DNA from: Haematococcus lacustris
Lineage: Eukaryota; Chlorophyta; Chlorophyceae; Chlamydomonadales; Haematococcaceae
Reading direction: 5' to 3'
Assembly (NCBI GenBank): GCA_030144725.1
Contig: JASKMD010000014.1
Location: forward strand, 9,362,246-9,426,245
DNA: 64,000 nucleotides
The position numbers and the translations under genes were made by a program. Position 1 is the first letter of the stretch; the number at the start of each line of letters is the position of its first letter. The notes beneath the pieces are model-generated. The model was not told the origin of the DNA. It was given only the letters and a program-made list of their open reading frames with translations, and did no database searches. Below are positions 1 through 9,362 of the stretch, piece after piece.

Positions 1-1
1 T

Positions 2-188
2 CGCACAGCTGACTCTGGGCACGAGTCCGACGAATTGCCTTTGGCCCAGCGACCAAGGGGGCAGCCCCTTGAGCCTTTTGCCTCTTCTGGTGATGAAGGG
101 GAGGGTGTGGGAGAGGAGGAGGCGCTGGAGGATGAGGGGGAGGGGGAGGAGGGGGAGGATGAGGGGGAGGAGGATGAGGGGGAGGAGG
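2..188 (+). CDS. partial acidic, low-complexity protein
   Basis: An open frame starts before the window and runs into the first gap. It begins with an ordinary mixed segment (…ADSGHESDELPLAQRPRG…) and becomes a Glu/Gly/Asp run (EEEALEDEGEGEEGEDEG). The mixed segment is the only reason to prefer coding over a simple GGGGAGGAG repeat. No start or stop is visible. An acidic exon of similar composition on the minus strand at 11931-12078 may be a relative. Function unknown; the strand call is weak because clear coding on the other strand begins just after the gap. Confidence 0.3.
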
Positions 189-688
189 NNNNNNNNNNNN
201 NNNNNNNNNNNNNNNNNNNNNNNNNNNNNNNNNNNNNNNNNNNNNNNNNNNNNNNNNNNNNNNNNNNNNNNNNNNNNNNNNNNNNNNNNNNNNNNNNNNN
301 NNNNNNNNNNNNNNNNNNNNNNNNNNNNNNNNNNNNNNNNNNNNNNNNNNNNNNNNNNNNNNNNNNNNNNNNNNNNNNNNNNNNNNNNNNNNNNNNNNNN
401 NNNNNNNNNNNNNNNNNNNNNNNNNNNNNNNNNNNNNNNNNNNNNNNNNNNNNNNNNNNNNNNNNNNNNNNNNNNNNNNNNNNNNNNNNNNNNNNNNNNN
501 NNNNNNNNNNNNNNNNNNNNNNNNNNNNNNNNNNNNNNNNNNNNNNNNNNNNNNNNNNNNNNNNNNNNNNNNNNNNNNNNNNNNNNNNNNNNNNNNNNNN
601 NNNNNNNNNNNNNNNNNNNNNNNNNNNNNNNNNNNNNNNNNNNNNNNNNNNNNNNNNNNNNNNNNNNNNNNNNNNNNNNNNNNNNNNN
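189..688. other. assembly gap of 500 N
   Basis: Exactly 500 N, a conventional gap size, flanked by GGAGGA-type low complexity on the left and Pro-rich codons on the right. True length unknown. Confidence 0.98.
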
Positions 689-1251
689 GGCTCAGGTGGG
701 CTCGGCCCCGGTGTGGGCTCAGGTGGGCTTGGCCTCGGTGTGGGCTGCACTGTTGTGCCACCAGGTCTGCCATGGGTGTCAAGCCGGCTGCAGTTGCTGT
801 CAGCCCACCGGTGCAGGACCTCAATGGAAACACCTGTCTGCTTCAAGATCTGCAGTTGCTGCCTCTGCTTGCGGGTTAGTAGGGGCCGGCGCTGAAACTT
901 GCGCAGTTGTGCTTCTAGGCGGTGCACATCACGCCTTGCAATTGTAGTAGCCAGGTTGCACTGCTCGATGACTGCCTCTAGAGACTCGTTATCCAATCTC
1001 AGCTGCCTGTGTGCTGCCTGTAGGTGCTGGTGTTTCTCCTCAAGGTCGTGCACTTTGGCAGCAAGGACCTCCTCAATAGCATGTAGCAACTGAGCTTCGG
1101 TCATCAGCAACTCATTCTCTGCCTGCACCTCCTTAGCGATAGCCTCAGCCTTCCTTGCTGTGGCTTTCACGCCATTAGGACTGTGCAGATGAGCAGCCCT
1201 AGGTGATTTCAATTGGGCTTCATATTGAGCCTGCCGCAGGCTGCGGCCCAT
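689..1251 (-). CDS. coiled-coil protein with Pro-rich tail, 3' part lost in gap
   Basis: Reading the minus strand from an ATG at 1251 gives an uninterrupted frame of about 187 codons into the gap. Residues about 30-130 form a strong coiled coil rich in Ala, Glu, Leu and Gln (for example KAEAIAKEVQAENELL and KVHDLEEKHQHLQAAHRQL), followed by a basic patch (KFQRRPLLTRKQRQQL) and PTPRPSPPEP-like repeats. The frame stays open upstream of the ATG as a Pro-rich stretch to a stop near 1378, so either the ATG is the start or an intron lies in that G-rich stretch. Amino-acid composition and heptad character argue strongly for real coding. Function unknown, probably structural or scaffolding. Confidence 0.6.
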
Positions 1252-1263
1252 AGGGGAGCGAGG

Positions 1264-1512
1264 GCAGTGGTAGGGGGGGGGAGGGGGGGGCTGGGGCTGG
1301 GAGGGGGTGGGAGGGGGTAGGAGGGCGGGGCTGGGGGTGGGAGGGGCTGGGAGGGGGTGGAAAGGTGGGGGTGGGGCTTAATAGGGGGTGAGGCTTGATA
1401 GGATAGGGAGGGCGGGGCTAGGGCTGCGAGGGGGTGGGAGGGGGTGGGAGGGTGGGGCTGAGGCTGGGAGGGGGTGGGAATGCGGGCTGGGGGTGGGAGG
1501 GAGCAGGTTCCG
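1264..1512. repeat. G-rich low-complexity tract
   Basis: Degenerate units of the type GGGAGGGGGTG and GGGGCTGGG on the plus strand, about 250 bp. It lies upstream of the minus-strand coiled-coil ORF and could be an intron or promoter-proximal tract. The open Pro-rich frame on the minus strand is a by-product of the repeat. Confidence 0.7.
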
Positions 1513-1868
1513 GGCGGTCGGGGTGGGCTAGTCATTACTGCAAGGCAAAGTTGAGTCACGCCAAAGTCATTTCCAACCGGCCTGATCGATGAAATGCAGT
1601 GCTATCTTCTCCAGCAGATGCTTCGTTAAGTAATAAACAAAGTTGACACTCGAAGTTTTGCAAAGTCAGAGTGGTCAGCTCACAACATGTCGATTTGTGC
1701 AAGGGGGTCCCTTTTTCTGTGTGGCTGGCCAGAGAGAGACGCACCCACTCGTGCAAATTGTGCAACATGTGCAACATGTAGCGAGCAACAGCTCACTAGC
1801 TGCAGTTGTGGCAAGTGCAAGGCCAGTGGGAGCAGCAGCAACAGCAGTTGCAGCAAGGTTGAGCACTC

Positions 1869-2097
1869 ATGCCACTTGCAGCGACAGCAGGCGAGAAGCA
1901 GCCCTGCCCCTGGCTAACATGGCCAGTGGGAGCATGTGCAGCATGTAACTAGCAACAACACACCAGGAGCAGAAGTAGCTGTGGCAATTGCAAGGCCAGT
2001 GGGAGCAGCAACAACAGGAGTTGCATGCCACTTGCAGCAATAGCAGGCGAGGAGCAGCCCTGCCCGTGGCTGGCATGGCGAGTGGGAGCATGTACAG
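1869..2097. repeat. imperfect 73-bp direct duplication with CAG-rich flank
   Basis: The 73-bp segment 1869-1941 recurs at 2025-2097 with few differences (shared ATGCCACTTGCAGC start and AGTGGGAGCATGT near the end). Flanking CAAGGCCAGTGGGAGCAGC blocks at about 1817 and 1991 are duplicated too, so the unit is about 155-170 bp. No convincing coding frame; ORFs here shift and stop. Confidence 0.7.
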
Positions 2098-2676
2098 TAG
2101 CAACATGACCCATGCATTTGAGCATTCCATGCACCACGTGCTTGTCACATCAATATGTGGCATCACATCACAAGTTGCTTGTCAAGTGTACTTGTTTGTT
2201 CCCTAAGCTCTCTTCGCAAGACTCTTTGGTAGCTCCGGTAGCTTTGGTAGCTTCCGTTTTCGACGTTGGTAGCTCTTTTACTTTGTTGTACTCTTGCAGT
2301 TGTTTCTTTGCCTAGCCCCCGAGTGGGAGTGTTAAAGAGTATGCCTTCCCGGTGCTGTGTATGCACTCGTGCAAATTAAGGCCTGGCTGGCTTGAAAAAC
2401 CTGAGAGTTGAGGTCTGAAACTTGGTATGTGGGCTGCTGTGACCTAGAAGATGACAAGACTCTCTTGGGCCAAAGTGTAATTCTCACTCGGTGTCGAGTT
2501 GCTGGGCCAGGTGTGGGGCTGTGACCCTGATTTTGGCTAAGGGAGTTGGCATCGTGTGACCAAAGTCACTTTTCATGAAATGTGAGTATGAGAGGTTGTG
2601 GAGGGTGGTTACAGCTGCCCAACCTAGTAGGTGGCATGCAAAAAGTCTCAGCCAGTGATGAGCTATGGCCCGTGTC
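2098..2676. other. non-coding stretch, possible remnant of a copia-type LTR end
   Basis: No supported gene. The string GAGTGGGAG followed by TGTTAAAGAGTATG near 2320-2342 resembles the polypurine tract and TGTTA LTR start common in Ty1/copia elements, but I see no integrase or RT fragment upstream and no second LTR, so this is only a hint. A short run of GGTAGCT(T/C) repeats lies at about 2226-2275. Confidence 0.25.
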
Positions 2677-2884
2677 CTAGGACCCTGTACAGGGTCCTAG
2701 CGACATCATGGTCGTAGGACCCTGTACAGGGTCCTGTGTACCCTATGAGTGTTGATATTATAATCATTCTTTGCATCCCTATGTGATAGAACCCAGTTAG
2801 GATTCCTACATAGCCGGTGGTTGGTCATGTTGACCCCGTTTGGATGCTTTCGACCATGTGTGCCAGGACCCTGTACAGGGTCCT
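2677..2884. repeat. three perfect palindromes built from the minisatellite core
   Basis: A 24-bp perfect palindrome (half-site CTAGGACCCTGT) occupies 2677-2700. Its inner 20 bp (half-site AGGACCCTGT) recur as perfect palindromes at 2716-2735 and 2865-2884. The right half, ACAGGGTCCT, is exactly the core of the minisatellite that starts about 20 bp after the third palindrome. Confidence 0.9.
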
Positions 2885-2901
2885 ACGATGTGTGTCTTTC
2901 T

Positions 2902-4641
2902 CCACAGGGTCCTGGTACCTCACCACAGGGTTCTGGCTCACAGGGTCCTGGCCCCTCACCACAGGGTTCTGGCACCACAGGGTCCTGGTACCACACCACA
3001 GGGTCCTGCTGCACACCTACAGGGTCCTGGCACCTGACCACAGGGTTCTGGCCCACAGGGTCCTGGCACCTCACCACAGGGTCCTGGCACCACAGGGTCC
3101 TGGCACCTCACCACAGGGTCCTGCTGCACACCTACAGTGTCCTGGCCAACAGGGTCCTGGTACCACCTGACAGGGTCCTGGATCCACAGGGTCCTGGTCC
3201 CTCACCACAGGGTCCTGGCCCACAGGGTCCTGGCACAACACCACAGGGTTCTGGCACCACACCACCAGGTTTGGGCCTACCGGGTCCTGCTGCACACCCA
3301 CAGGGTCCTGGACCACAGGGTTCTGGCACCACACCACAGGGTCCTGGCATCACAGCGTCATGGCATCACACCACAGGGTTCTGGCACCACACCACAGGGT
3401 CCTGGCACACAGGGTCCTGGCAACACCCCACAGGGTCCGGCACCATACCACCAGGTTTGAGGCTACAGGGTCCTGCGACGTTTGTCTACAGGGTCCTGGC
3501 GCACGGCTACAGGGTCCTGCGACGTTTGTCTACAGGGTCCAGGCGCACGCCTACAGGGTCCTGCGACGTTTGTCTACAGGGTCCTGCCGCACGCCTACAG
3601 GGTCCTGCGACGTTTGGCTACAGGGTTCTGCCGCACGCCTACAGGGTCCTGCGACGTTTGGCTACAGGGTTCTGCCGCACGCCTACAGGGTTGTGCGACC
3701 CACGTCTACAGGGTTCTGCCGCACGCCTACAGGGTTGTGCGACCTACGTCTACAGGGTTCTGCCGCACGCCTACAGGGTCTTGCGACACACGTCTACAGG
3801 GTCCTGGCACCTCACCACAGGGTCCTGCGACGTTTGTCTACAGGGTTCTGCCGCACGCCTACAGGGTTGTGCGACCCATGTCTACAGGGTTCTGCCGCAC
3901 GCCTACAGGGTTGTGCGACACATGTCTACAGGGTCCTGCCGCACGCCTACAGGGTCCTGCGACACACGACTACAGGGTTCTGCCGCACGCCTACAGGGTC
4001 CTGCGACGTTTGGCTACAGGGTCCAGGCGCACGCCTACAGGGTCCTATGACGTTTGGCTACAGGGTTCAGCCGCACGCCTACAGGGTCCTGAGACGTTTG
4101 GCTACAGGGTTCTGCCGCACGCTTACAGGGTCCTGAGACGTTTGGCTACAGGGTTCTGCCGCACGCCTACAGGGTCCTGCGACGTTTGGCTACAGGGTCC
4201 TGCCGCACGCCTACAGGGTCCTGCGACGTTTGGCTACAGGGTCCTGCCGCACGCCTACAGGGTCCTGCGACGTTTGGCTACAGGGTTCTGCCGCACGCCT
4301 ACAGGGTCCTGCGACGTTTGGCTACAGGGTTCTGCCGCACGCCTACAGGGTCCTGCGACGTTTGGCTACAGGGTTCTGCCGCACGCCTACAGGGTCCTGC
4401 GACGTTTGGCTACAGGGTTCTGCCGCACGCCTACAGGGTTCTGGCCCACAGGGTTCAGGCACCACACCACAGGGTCCTGTTACCACAGGGTCCTGGCACC
4501 ACACCACAGGGTTCTGGCACCACAGGGTCCTGGCACCACACCACAGGGTTCTGGCACCACAGGGTCCTGGCACCACACCACAGGGTCCTGGCACCACACC
4601 ACAGGGTCCTGGCACCACACCACAGGGTCCTGGCACCTCAC
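2902..4641. repeat. minisatellite, core ACAGGGTCCTG, with an internal 44-bp dimeric block
   Basis: About 1.74 kb of tandem units carrying ACAGGGT(C/T)CTG. At both ends (2902 to about 3470 and about 4436-4641) units are about 20-21 bp, with spacers such as GCACCACACC and GCACCTCACC. The middle block (about 3470-4435) alternates a 23-bp unit containing GCGACGTTTGGC with a 21-bp unit containing CCGCACGCC, a 44-bp dimer; GACGTT recurs exactly 44 bp apart at 4181 and 4225. All long ORFs here (GSWHHTTG, RVLAPHH and similar) are repeat artefacts. The array sits directly 3' of the minus-strand dioxygenase-like gene. A second block lies at 10674-10940. Confidence 0.95.
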
Positions 4642-4672
4642 CAGCACATGCTATCCATGCATTGTCAATCGT

Positions 4673-7600
4673 TCAAATACGCTGATCAGGCCTGTATGGC
4701 TCTGAGATTCTGACCCACTGGCCTGCCATGCCGCGCCTGTTCCAGTCTGCCATCTTGGGCCCAATGCCCTCATCCTGGATGGGCTGAAACAACCCATGGT
4801 ACAAGTCCCCCAGTTCAGAGGTGTTCATGGTGGTGTTGTCAGCCACCGTGTCTGGCCGGCCAAAGCCATACAGCCTGGCGCAGCATGAGCCTGCCACCCC
4901 CACGTTGCCAGCATGTACTGTGTTGCCTCGGAACAACACCAGCTGCCCTGCTTTCACCAGGACCTCAGTGCCCAGTTGATGAGGCAAGGTCAGGGCCAGG
5001 GCATCCATGTCATCCACTTCCACCACTTGCTTTTTACCATCAGCCGTCCGCCAGCAATAGGCTGCAGCCAACTGGGACAGTTTGTGGCTGCCCATGTAGG
5101 CAACCAGAGGGAAGTCCTGGAGAGCCAGCAGGAACACCAGGCCGTCATCCATCCCTGGGCCAACAGGGAGGAAGTCGGTGTGGGGAGCCTGGGCCTGAGC
5201 CAGCTGCTGGGCCAGTGTAGTCACCATGTTCCCATTCCTGTTCAGGCGACGCTGCCAGGTGGGGTCAGTGATGATGGTAGCTAGGGCGTTCAGGGGGCGG
5301 CCCAGCAGCTGCCTCAGCACCGGCTGCAGGAGAGTGAGGTACTGGGCCAACACCTCCTTGGCCTCATCCACCTGCAAACACACCCAGTGTGCTGTCTATT
5401 GTGCTCTATGCAGCCCTGACTCTAGGTAAGTTAGGAAATGCCTCAATGCCGCAATGGCTATGTACTACTGTTGTGGCTTGTGTCATCTGTTGCACGCCTT
5501 AATCTATCTGTCTTCTCACCTGCTTCTTCTTCTCTGCTGACAGATTGCTGTACACAGCCGCGTTATAGTTGTCCGACAACACCTGTAGGGTTGTGTCTAG
5601 GTCGCCACTGCTGTTCTTGTCCGACTTGGCCAACACCACCTGCACCCTCTGGCCAGTGCCATACTGTGTCTTGCTGTTGGCATTGACCGAGCTGAACACC
5701 ATGTGGTTATAGACCCTGGTGATCAAGATGCTGGCCGCAACCACCGCTGCCATATCTATGGCTAGCTGGGGCAGCTGGAAGATGGTCAGGCCATTAGCTA
5801 GAGCTGCTCGGCGACACTGCTCTAGCTCATGAGGCTGGTAGACATCCCCTGTGTATGGCAGCAAGGTGGGCAACTGATACATCATTCCCTGCGTGCAAGA
5901 TAGCAATGCACGACATGCTCACAAGTACCCGTCACTATGGATCCATATTAGGTTTTTATGCCACTCGTACCTGTGTATTCTTGGGAAACCGCACTGCTCC
6001 TCCATGCAGCAGGGTGCCTCCTGTGCTTGCCTGCAAACACAATCCACACATATCCTACTGAGCCACAGCTGGAGTCAGTTTAACCGTGCACTAAGTTAAT
6101 GAAACCCTGCACCACGTAGCTGAAACCCTGCACAAGGTCAACAAAACCTTGCACAAGGTTTAAACCTGTTGTTGGCTGTTTGTAGCTGATCACCTGCTCT
6201 CCTGACTGGCCACTTCCAGTCAGGGCTGTGTTTGCCAACACGTGGAGCCTCCTTCTGCCCACCAGCTCATCCTACATTCAGTGTGGTCGTTTACAAGTTG
6301 GAAATGCTGTTATGCCTCTTTGGCAGCTTGGGTCTCACCTCCAATCTGTTGACTGTGTCCTGCACGGTGTCCACCTTCTGAATCAGGTACTGTATGAGGA
6401 CCTGCAATGGCAAATGAAGCAATGGGATATCTGAGCCACTGTCACAATGCACCATGATGCTGTCTTGCTCCTATGTGTTGTAATGTTGTGATCCTACCTG
6501 ATCCTCGGCAGGCCTCGGCCTCTTGGATGATGAGGGACCAGCACCCTCCCCTCCAGGCTGCTGCTGCTCCTCTTCAGTCACCTGTCGCTGGTCCTGCTGC
6601 TGATGCTGGTGCTGCTGCCCACCTGCTGCTGTGCCTGTCGCCCGGGTGCTGGTGCCCACCTGTAGCCACTGCCCTCTGCGTGTCTGGCGGTGGGGCTGCA
6701 CTGGCGGATGGTGCTGATGCTGCCCTCCTGCTGCTGTTGTAGGCAACAGGGGAATGGAAGGGGCAAGGCTGAGTTGCACACGTGCTGCTGGTGCACGCCG
6801 CTGGACAGGTGAGGGGGCAGGGCTCCGCTGCACACCTGCAGGCAGGGCAGTTCCTAGGCCTGTGGTGGGGGCCTTCAATCCAGGTACACCCGCTGTTGGT
6901 GTGGCGGGGGGCTGTCGCACAACCCCTGCTGAGGCTGGCTGTTGGACAGTGGTTGGGGCTGGGTGCTGCTGCACACCTGCTGCTGGGGCTGGCTGTGGGG
7001 CAGGGGAGGGGGCAGGGGGCTGCTGCACACCTGCAGCTGGGGATGGCTGTTGGGCAGGGGAGGGGGCAGGGGGCTGCAGCACTCCTGCTGCTGGGGCTGG
7101 CTGGGGGGCATGGGAGGGGGCATGGGGCTGCTGCACTCCTGCTGCTGGGGATGGCTGGGGGGCAGGGGAGGGGGCAGGGGGCTGCTGCACTCCTGCTGCT
7201 GGGGCTGGCTGGGGGGCAGGGGAGGGGGCAGGGTGCTGCTGCACTCCTGCTGCTGGGGATGGCTGGGGGGCATGGGAGGGGGCTGGAGAGGGAAGGGTAG
7301 GGGGCTCTGTGCTCAACACAAACTCTGTCAAAGTAGCACACTCCTTTCTGCCCTGCACTTCACATAGGTACACATAATCTGTGTCTCCTTGACTCTTCAT
7401 CTCCGCGTCTGCACATGATAGTTAATAGTGACATGAAGGCATGGCTACCTTGAAGGCCTGCTGACAACTAGTTAGCCATGCCCACTCATCACCTTGCTTG
7501 TATATGGTCCACAAGCTAGCGAACGGCTTTAACCCCTCAGGGGGACTGGCTTCTTGTATGCCCTCGAAGTGGTCGTTGAAGTATGCGAAGTACTTGTCCC

Positions 7601-7763
7601 ACTTGAGCAGTTTTGGGGAACCTGGTTGGGGGTACTTCGTTGCAACCAATTGCCAGGTCCTGTATTGCAAACAAGTCACACACTTGGGCACGTCCTCATG
7701 AGCATTGGGGTGCATGGGCACTCACCTGTCCACTATCGCCTCTGTCTTACTCTGTGTGGCCAT
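4673..7763 (-). CDS. putative 2-oxoglutarate/Fe(II) dioxygenase-like protein with Pro-rich and coiled-coil regions (8 exons)
   Basis: Exons on the minus strand: 7726-7763, 7449-7659, 6498-7400, 6339-6401, 6194-6271, 5971-6030, 5520-5888, 4673-5371. Donors are GT (mostly GTGAG or GTAGG), acceptors mostly TGCAG, and phases match at all junctions. The least certain is the exon 2/3 boundary, where the best in-phase acceptor (GAG before 7400) is weak. The product is about 806 aa: a start MATQSKTEAIVD, a unique 80-aa segment, a Pro/Ala region of 18-residue repeats (PAPSPAPQPSPAAGVQQ), a short coiled coil (VLIQYLIQKVDTVQDTVNRLE, cut by introns), then a globular C-terminus. There PHTDF gives an HxD motif and about 110 residues later VLFRGNTVHAGN plus a following Arg (ARLYGF) gives the distal His and Arg expected of a double-stranded beta-helix dioxygenase. 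That assignment is an inference from motif spacing; substrate unknown. The last exon ends about 30 bp from the minisatellite. Confidence 0.6.
6098..6166. repeat. short tandem near-palindromic repeats inside an intron
   Basis: Three units of about 21 bp of the type GAAACCCTGCACAAGGT; the last contains the near-palindrome AAACCTTG-CA-CAAGGTTT. They occupy the intron 6031-6193 of the dioxygenase-like gene. Related units lie at 9160-9252. Confidence 0.75.
6951..7281. repeat. 54-bp coding minisatellite
   Basis: About six 54-bp units inside exon 3 of the minus-strand gene, each encoding an 18-residue Pro/Ala repeat ending in AAGVQQ. Units differ by single substitutions, and outer units are more degenerate. 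Keeping a multiple of three preserves the frame. Confidence 0.85.
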
Positions 7764-7895
7764 ATCACAGGGCACAACAGTTTTGGCCACGCAAAATCCA
7801 CAACACACATCACGCCAGGGGTCATTCATGCTGGCCAGGCCTGTCCCATCCTACATGCAAGTAGCCATCGTGGATGAGTGTTGTGCTACCGATGT

Positions 7896-8852
7896 TACCG
7901 TACTATCCCTTTTGATTCCCGAGGCCTCGGAAACTATAATAAAAATATTATTCCCGAGCCATATTTTTCATTGTTACAAATTCCCCGATGGCCAAAGTAC
8001 GTCTAAAGTTGGTTTTGAGAACGTCTTCGTGCATAGAAATAATCAAGCCTCCCACTCCATTAATCTCGCATCAAAATCATATGACCCACATAGTCTACTG
8101 TCGTGGCCTCTTTTCTAGTGGCCTTATCCCCTGACCACGTCACATGGGGCACTGGCAGTGGCGGCATATCTTATCATCTGCCTTGGAGCATTCAGACTTG
8201 CGTACTCCTGCCGCCACCAATTCTGTTGCCTTGGCCAAAGACCGTGTATGACCAGTCGCCTCCCCCCTTGACATGGTTGCCAGCCTGGTTGCCACCCTTG
8301 CCTGTCCTGTGACCTCAGCCTTTGCCCCAGTCTGGCCCACCTCCCTCGACCTTGCCCTGGGCATAGCAGCCACCCTTGTTGCCACCCCGGCCTGGCCCGC
8401 CGCACTAGCCTTTGCCCCAGCCTGGCCCGCCTCCCTCTGGCCCAGCCTAGGGTGGGCTGAATCCTAGCAGGTTGCTACCAGTTCTCATACGCTTTGCCGG
8501 TGCGTGCGAGAGCAGGAGGTGTGCTGGGCGATGTGGCAAGACTGAGGCGTGGAGAAGGCCCTAAGTTAATGGTCCTAGGTAGTCGCTTCTCAATAATTGC
8601 CGCTTGACGATCAAGAGACATTTGGAAGCGTTGTTCATCGTGCATAAGGAGCTCGCGGTGCAGATTATCAGCTGCGTCGGCGGCACCGATGCCCCGGACC
8701 ACAAACTGGTCCATTGCTGGCACTTTCGTCAAGGTCAACTTATTGTTTGACTACTTCCCGAAAGACCAGAGAAATACATTGTTTAATCATTCCCGGTTTC
8801 CCGAAGGACAAAAAACGATTCGGGATAGGGAATCAAAAGGGAGAGTACGGTA
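7896..8852. mobile_element. DNA-transposon-like element with 25-bp terminal inverted repeats
   Basis: 7896-7920 (TACCGTACT A TCCCTTTTG…) and 8828-8852 are inverted copies differing at one of 25 positions. If the outermost TA is the target duplication, the element would fit a TA-inserting family, but no longer flanking duplication is visible. Both ends also carry several TTCCCGA/TCGGGAA subterminal motifs and are AT-rich compared with the neighbourhood. No transposase with a DDE triad is recognisable inside; the interior holds minus-strand ORFs (8140-8456, 8475-8738). It is either non-autonomous or has captured host exons. Confidence 0.65.
8140..8456 (-). CDS. small Ala/Arg-rich ORF ending in a Cys-rich motif
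   Basis: An open minus-strand frame with two diverged copies of a segment like GQAGVATRVAAMPRARSREV, then a C-terminus with ECSKAD followed by CRHCQCPM and a stop. The clustered Cys/His might bind zinc. It lies downstream of the two-exon ORF at 8475-8958 and could be its continuation if a very short intron (about 32 nt) removes the stop there; otherwise it is a remnant. No homologous family recognised. Confidence 0.35.
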
Positions 8853-8958
8853 GGCTAGATGTTGCGTTTACCTGGTTGCGGGGGCCGCATCGCGCCAGGA
8901 AGTTAATCATGTCTGTGGCGACTTCTTCCAATGCCTTATTGTCAGCTGCTGCTGCCAT
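8475..8958 (-). CDS. small two-exon gene of unknown function overlapping the TIR element
   Basis: Exon 1 (8872-8958) starts with ATG and encodes 29 residues (MAAAADNKALEEVATDMINF…) ending at a GTAAAC donor. Exon 2 (8475-8738) starts in phase after an AAG acceptor and encodes 87 residues, including a helical charged part (LLMHDEQRFQMSLDRQAAII) and a Ser/Pro-rich tail ending KAYENW. The intron 8739-8871 contains the right terminal inverted repeat, so exon 1 is outside and exon 2 inside the element. Either the element brought a 3' exon, or the inverted repeat pair belongs to something larger. No family recognised. Confidence 0.45.
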
Positions 8959-9159
8959 TGTGCGTAGCCTTGCTAGTGTGCGCGTGGTCTCAATGGACTT
9001 TCGAATGTCTAGTCAAATGGCATGGGATGACACTACAAACCACAAAGCATACAAACCTGAGGCACCGCTTGCATCAACCCAGTGTTCAGTATTGTCGCGT
9101 GTTATGCCTCCTTCGGGTATTTGTGAACACTATCTAGTCACCTGGATCCCTTTACACGG

Positions 9160-9252
9160 GGTCACTGAAACCTTGCACACGGTCTATTAAACCCTGCACT
9201 AGGTCTATGAAACCCTTTGCTTTGTCACAAAACCTTGTGCAAGGTTTGAACT
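9160..9252. repeat. short tandem near-palindromic repeats
   Basis: Four units of about 21-22 bp (TGAAACC(T/C)TGCAC…GGT), the last ending in AAACCTTG-TG-CAAGGTTT. Same family as 6098-6166. They lie between the small gene and the Ala-rich gene; nothing else is recognised in 8959-9362. Confidence 0.75.
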
Positions 9253-9362
9253 GCCTAGTCGCCAGTTGGTGCCTGCACCTGGTGCCCTGCCTTGTTCATG
9301 GCTCATTCATTTTCATTGTCAATGTACGACATGACTATGATACCATGAATCCTAGCATATCA

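Noticed and set aside
2319..2342. 3' end of a Ty1/copia element
   Set aside because: Only a polypurine/TGTTA look-alike; no coding remnant or paired LTR seen.
3470..4435. CRISPR-like array with 44-bp periodicity
   Set aside because: Both halves of every 44-bp unit are repeated; there are no unique spacers and no cas genes, and the genome is eukaryotic. It is a dimeric minisatellite.
2821..4705. Long open frames of 150-409 codons over the minisatellite
   Set aside because: Frames of all phases on both strands stay open because the repeat lacks stops; the products are pure repeat translation.
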